Assembly (NCBI GenBank): GCA_030593645.1
Contig: JAUVGT010000074.1
Span: 1-13,957 of the forward strand
DNA: 13,957 nucleotides
From: Deltaproteobacteria bacterium
GTDB lineage: Bacteria; Desulfobacterota; Desulfobacteria; Desulfobacterales; JAUVGT01
Reading direction: 5' to 3'
Part shown: positions 13,560-13,957 of the stretch, one piece after another
How the letters are laid out: each line of letters starts with the position of its first letter
Numbering within the stretch: the first letter of the stretch is position 1
Program-made: the position numbers and the translations under genes
The notes under the pieces: generated by a model
What the model was told of the DNA's origin: nothing
What the model saw: only the letters and a program-made list of their open reading frames with translations
The model's database searches: none

Positions 13560-13957
13560 ATATTTTTTATCCGTGGTGTTAAGGTGATGCTGGACAGAAA
13601 TCTCGCAGAGCTTTATGGGGTTAAAACAAGAGTGCTAAATCAAGCTGTAAGGAGAAATATCAGGCGTTTCCCGGAAGATTTTATGTTTGCTTTGACTCGA
13701 AATGAGATTATGAGGATATCACAAATTGTGCCATCCTCTGATATTAAGTACGCAAAACAGGTTCACGCATTCACCGAGCAGGGGGTTGCCATGCTGTCCG
13801 GCATTTTAAATAGTGATAGAGCAATCGCGGTTAATATTCAAATCATGAGAACCTTTACAAAGCTTCGTCACATGATCTCTGATAATGAAGATTTAAAGCA
13901 AGAGCTTGCTGAATTGAGGGAACAAACAGATGAACGCTTTCAAATTGTTTTTGAAGC
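13560..13957 (+). pseudogene. ORF6N-domain protein, apparently 5'-truncated and cut by the window end
   Basis: An open frame from a TAA at 13548-13550 to the window end encodes an ORF6N (KilA-N-related, phage-type DNA-binding) domain: FFIRGVKVMLDRNLAELYGV, then VLNQAVRRNIRRFPEDFMFAL, VHAFTEQGVAMLSGIL and IQIMRTFTKLRHM. A Glu-rich, probably coiled-coil segment (DLKQELAELREQ) follows. Homology begins at or before 13560, yet the first start codons are GTG 13584 and ATG 13587, inside the conserved region. About 10-20 N-terminal residues expected in relatives are missing because the preceding bases are the cas6 end and stop (13553-13555). Either the 5' end was lost by recombination or translation starts at 13584/13587 to give a trimmed protein. 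The 3' end is unseen. Confidence 0.7.

Noticed and set aside
11030..13957. CRISPR repeat-spacer array near the cas genes
   Set aside because: I looked through the gaps at 11030-11268, 12283-12415 and 12713-12895 and found no regularly spaced direct repeats; the cas1-cas2 gap holds an inverted repeat, not an array.

Overview
The window looks like chromosome of an anaerobic, probably sulfate-reducing bacterium of the Desulfobacterota (Desulfobacteraceae-like). Three things suggest this: genes for ATP-driven radical CoA-ester chemistry (a BcrA/HgdC-type activase and a BcrB/HgdB-type dehydratase subunit), both ADP-forming and AMP-forming acyl-CoA synthetases, and intergenic palindromic repeats of a kind I associate from memory with that group. 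The taxonomy is inference; no rRNA or marker gene is present.

Region 1 (1-8450) opens with a 125-bp imperfect palindrome. Six forward genes follow, most with strong Shine-Dalgarno sites and all separated by gaps of about 40-105 bp: a ketopantoate-reductase-family dehydrogenase, a [4Fe-4S] activase, a 2-hydroxyacyl-CoA dehydratase / benzoyl-CoA reductase-type subunit, a fused ADP-forming acyl-CoA synthetase, an AMP-forming acyl-CoA ligase and a divergent thiolase. A perfect 12-bp hairpin after the thiolase probably ends the operon. Read together they suggest degradation or formation of an acid through a 2-oxo/2-hydroxy acid, its CoA ester, radical dehydration and thiolytic cleavage. The ADP-forming enzyme could recover ATP from an acyl-CoA product. 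The substrate cannot be read from the sequence.

Region 2 (8451-10278) has an intergenic repeat element with inverted ends and degenerate 7-bp tandem units. Two reverse-strand genes follow, probably co-transcribed: a HAD-family phosphatase and, downstream of it, a PlsC-type acyltransferase.

Region 3 (10279-11268) holds a 3'-truncated remnant of a membrane protein gene, a GNAT acetyltransferase starting immediately after it, and a 239-bp AT-rich gap with a candidate promoter.

Region 4 (11269-13957) is more AT-rich and carries cas1, cas2 and a Cas6b-type cas6. No interference effector and no CRISPR array are visible. A long G/C-skewed imperfect hairpin lies between cas1 and cas2. Directly after cas6 is an ORF6N-domain gene whose homology begins upstream of any usable start codon, and which runs off the window end. 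This end looks like a rearranged accessory region.
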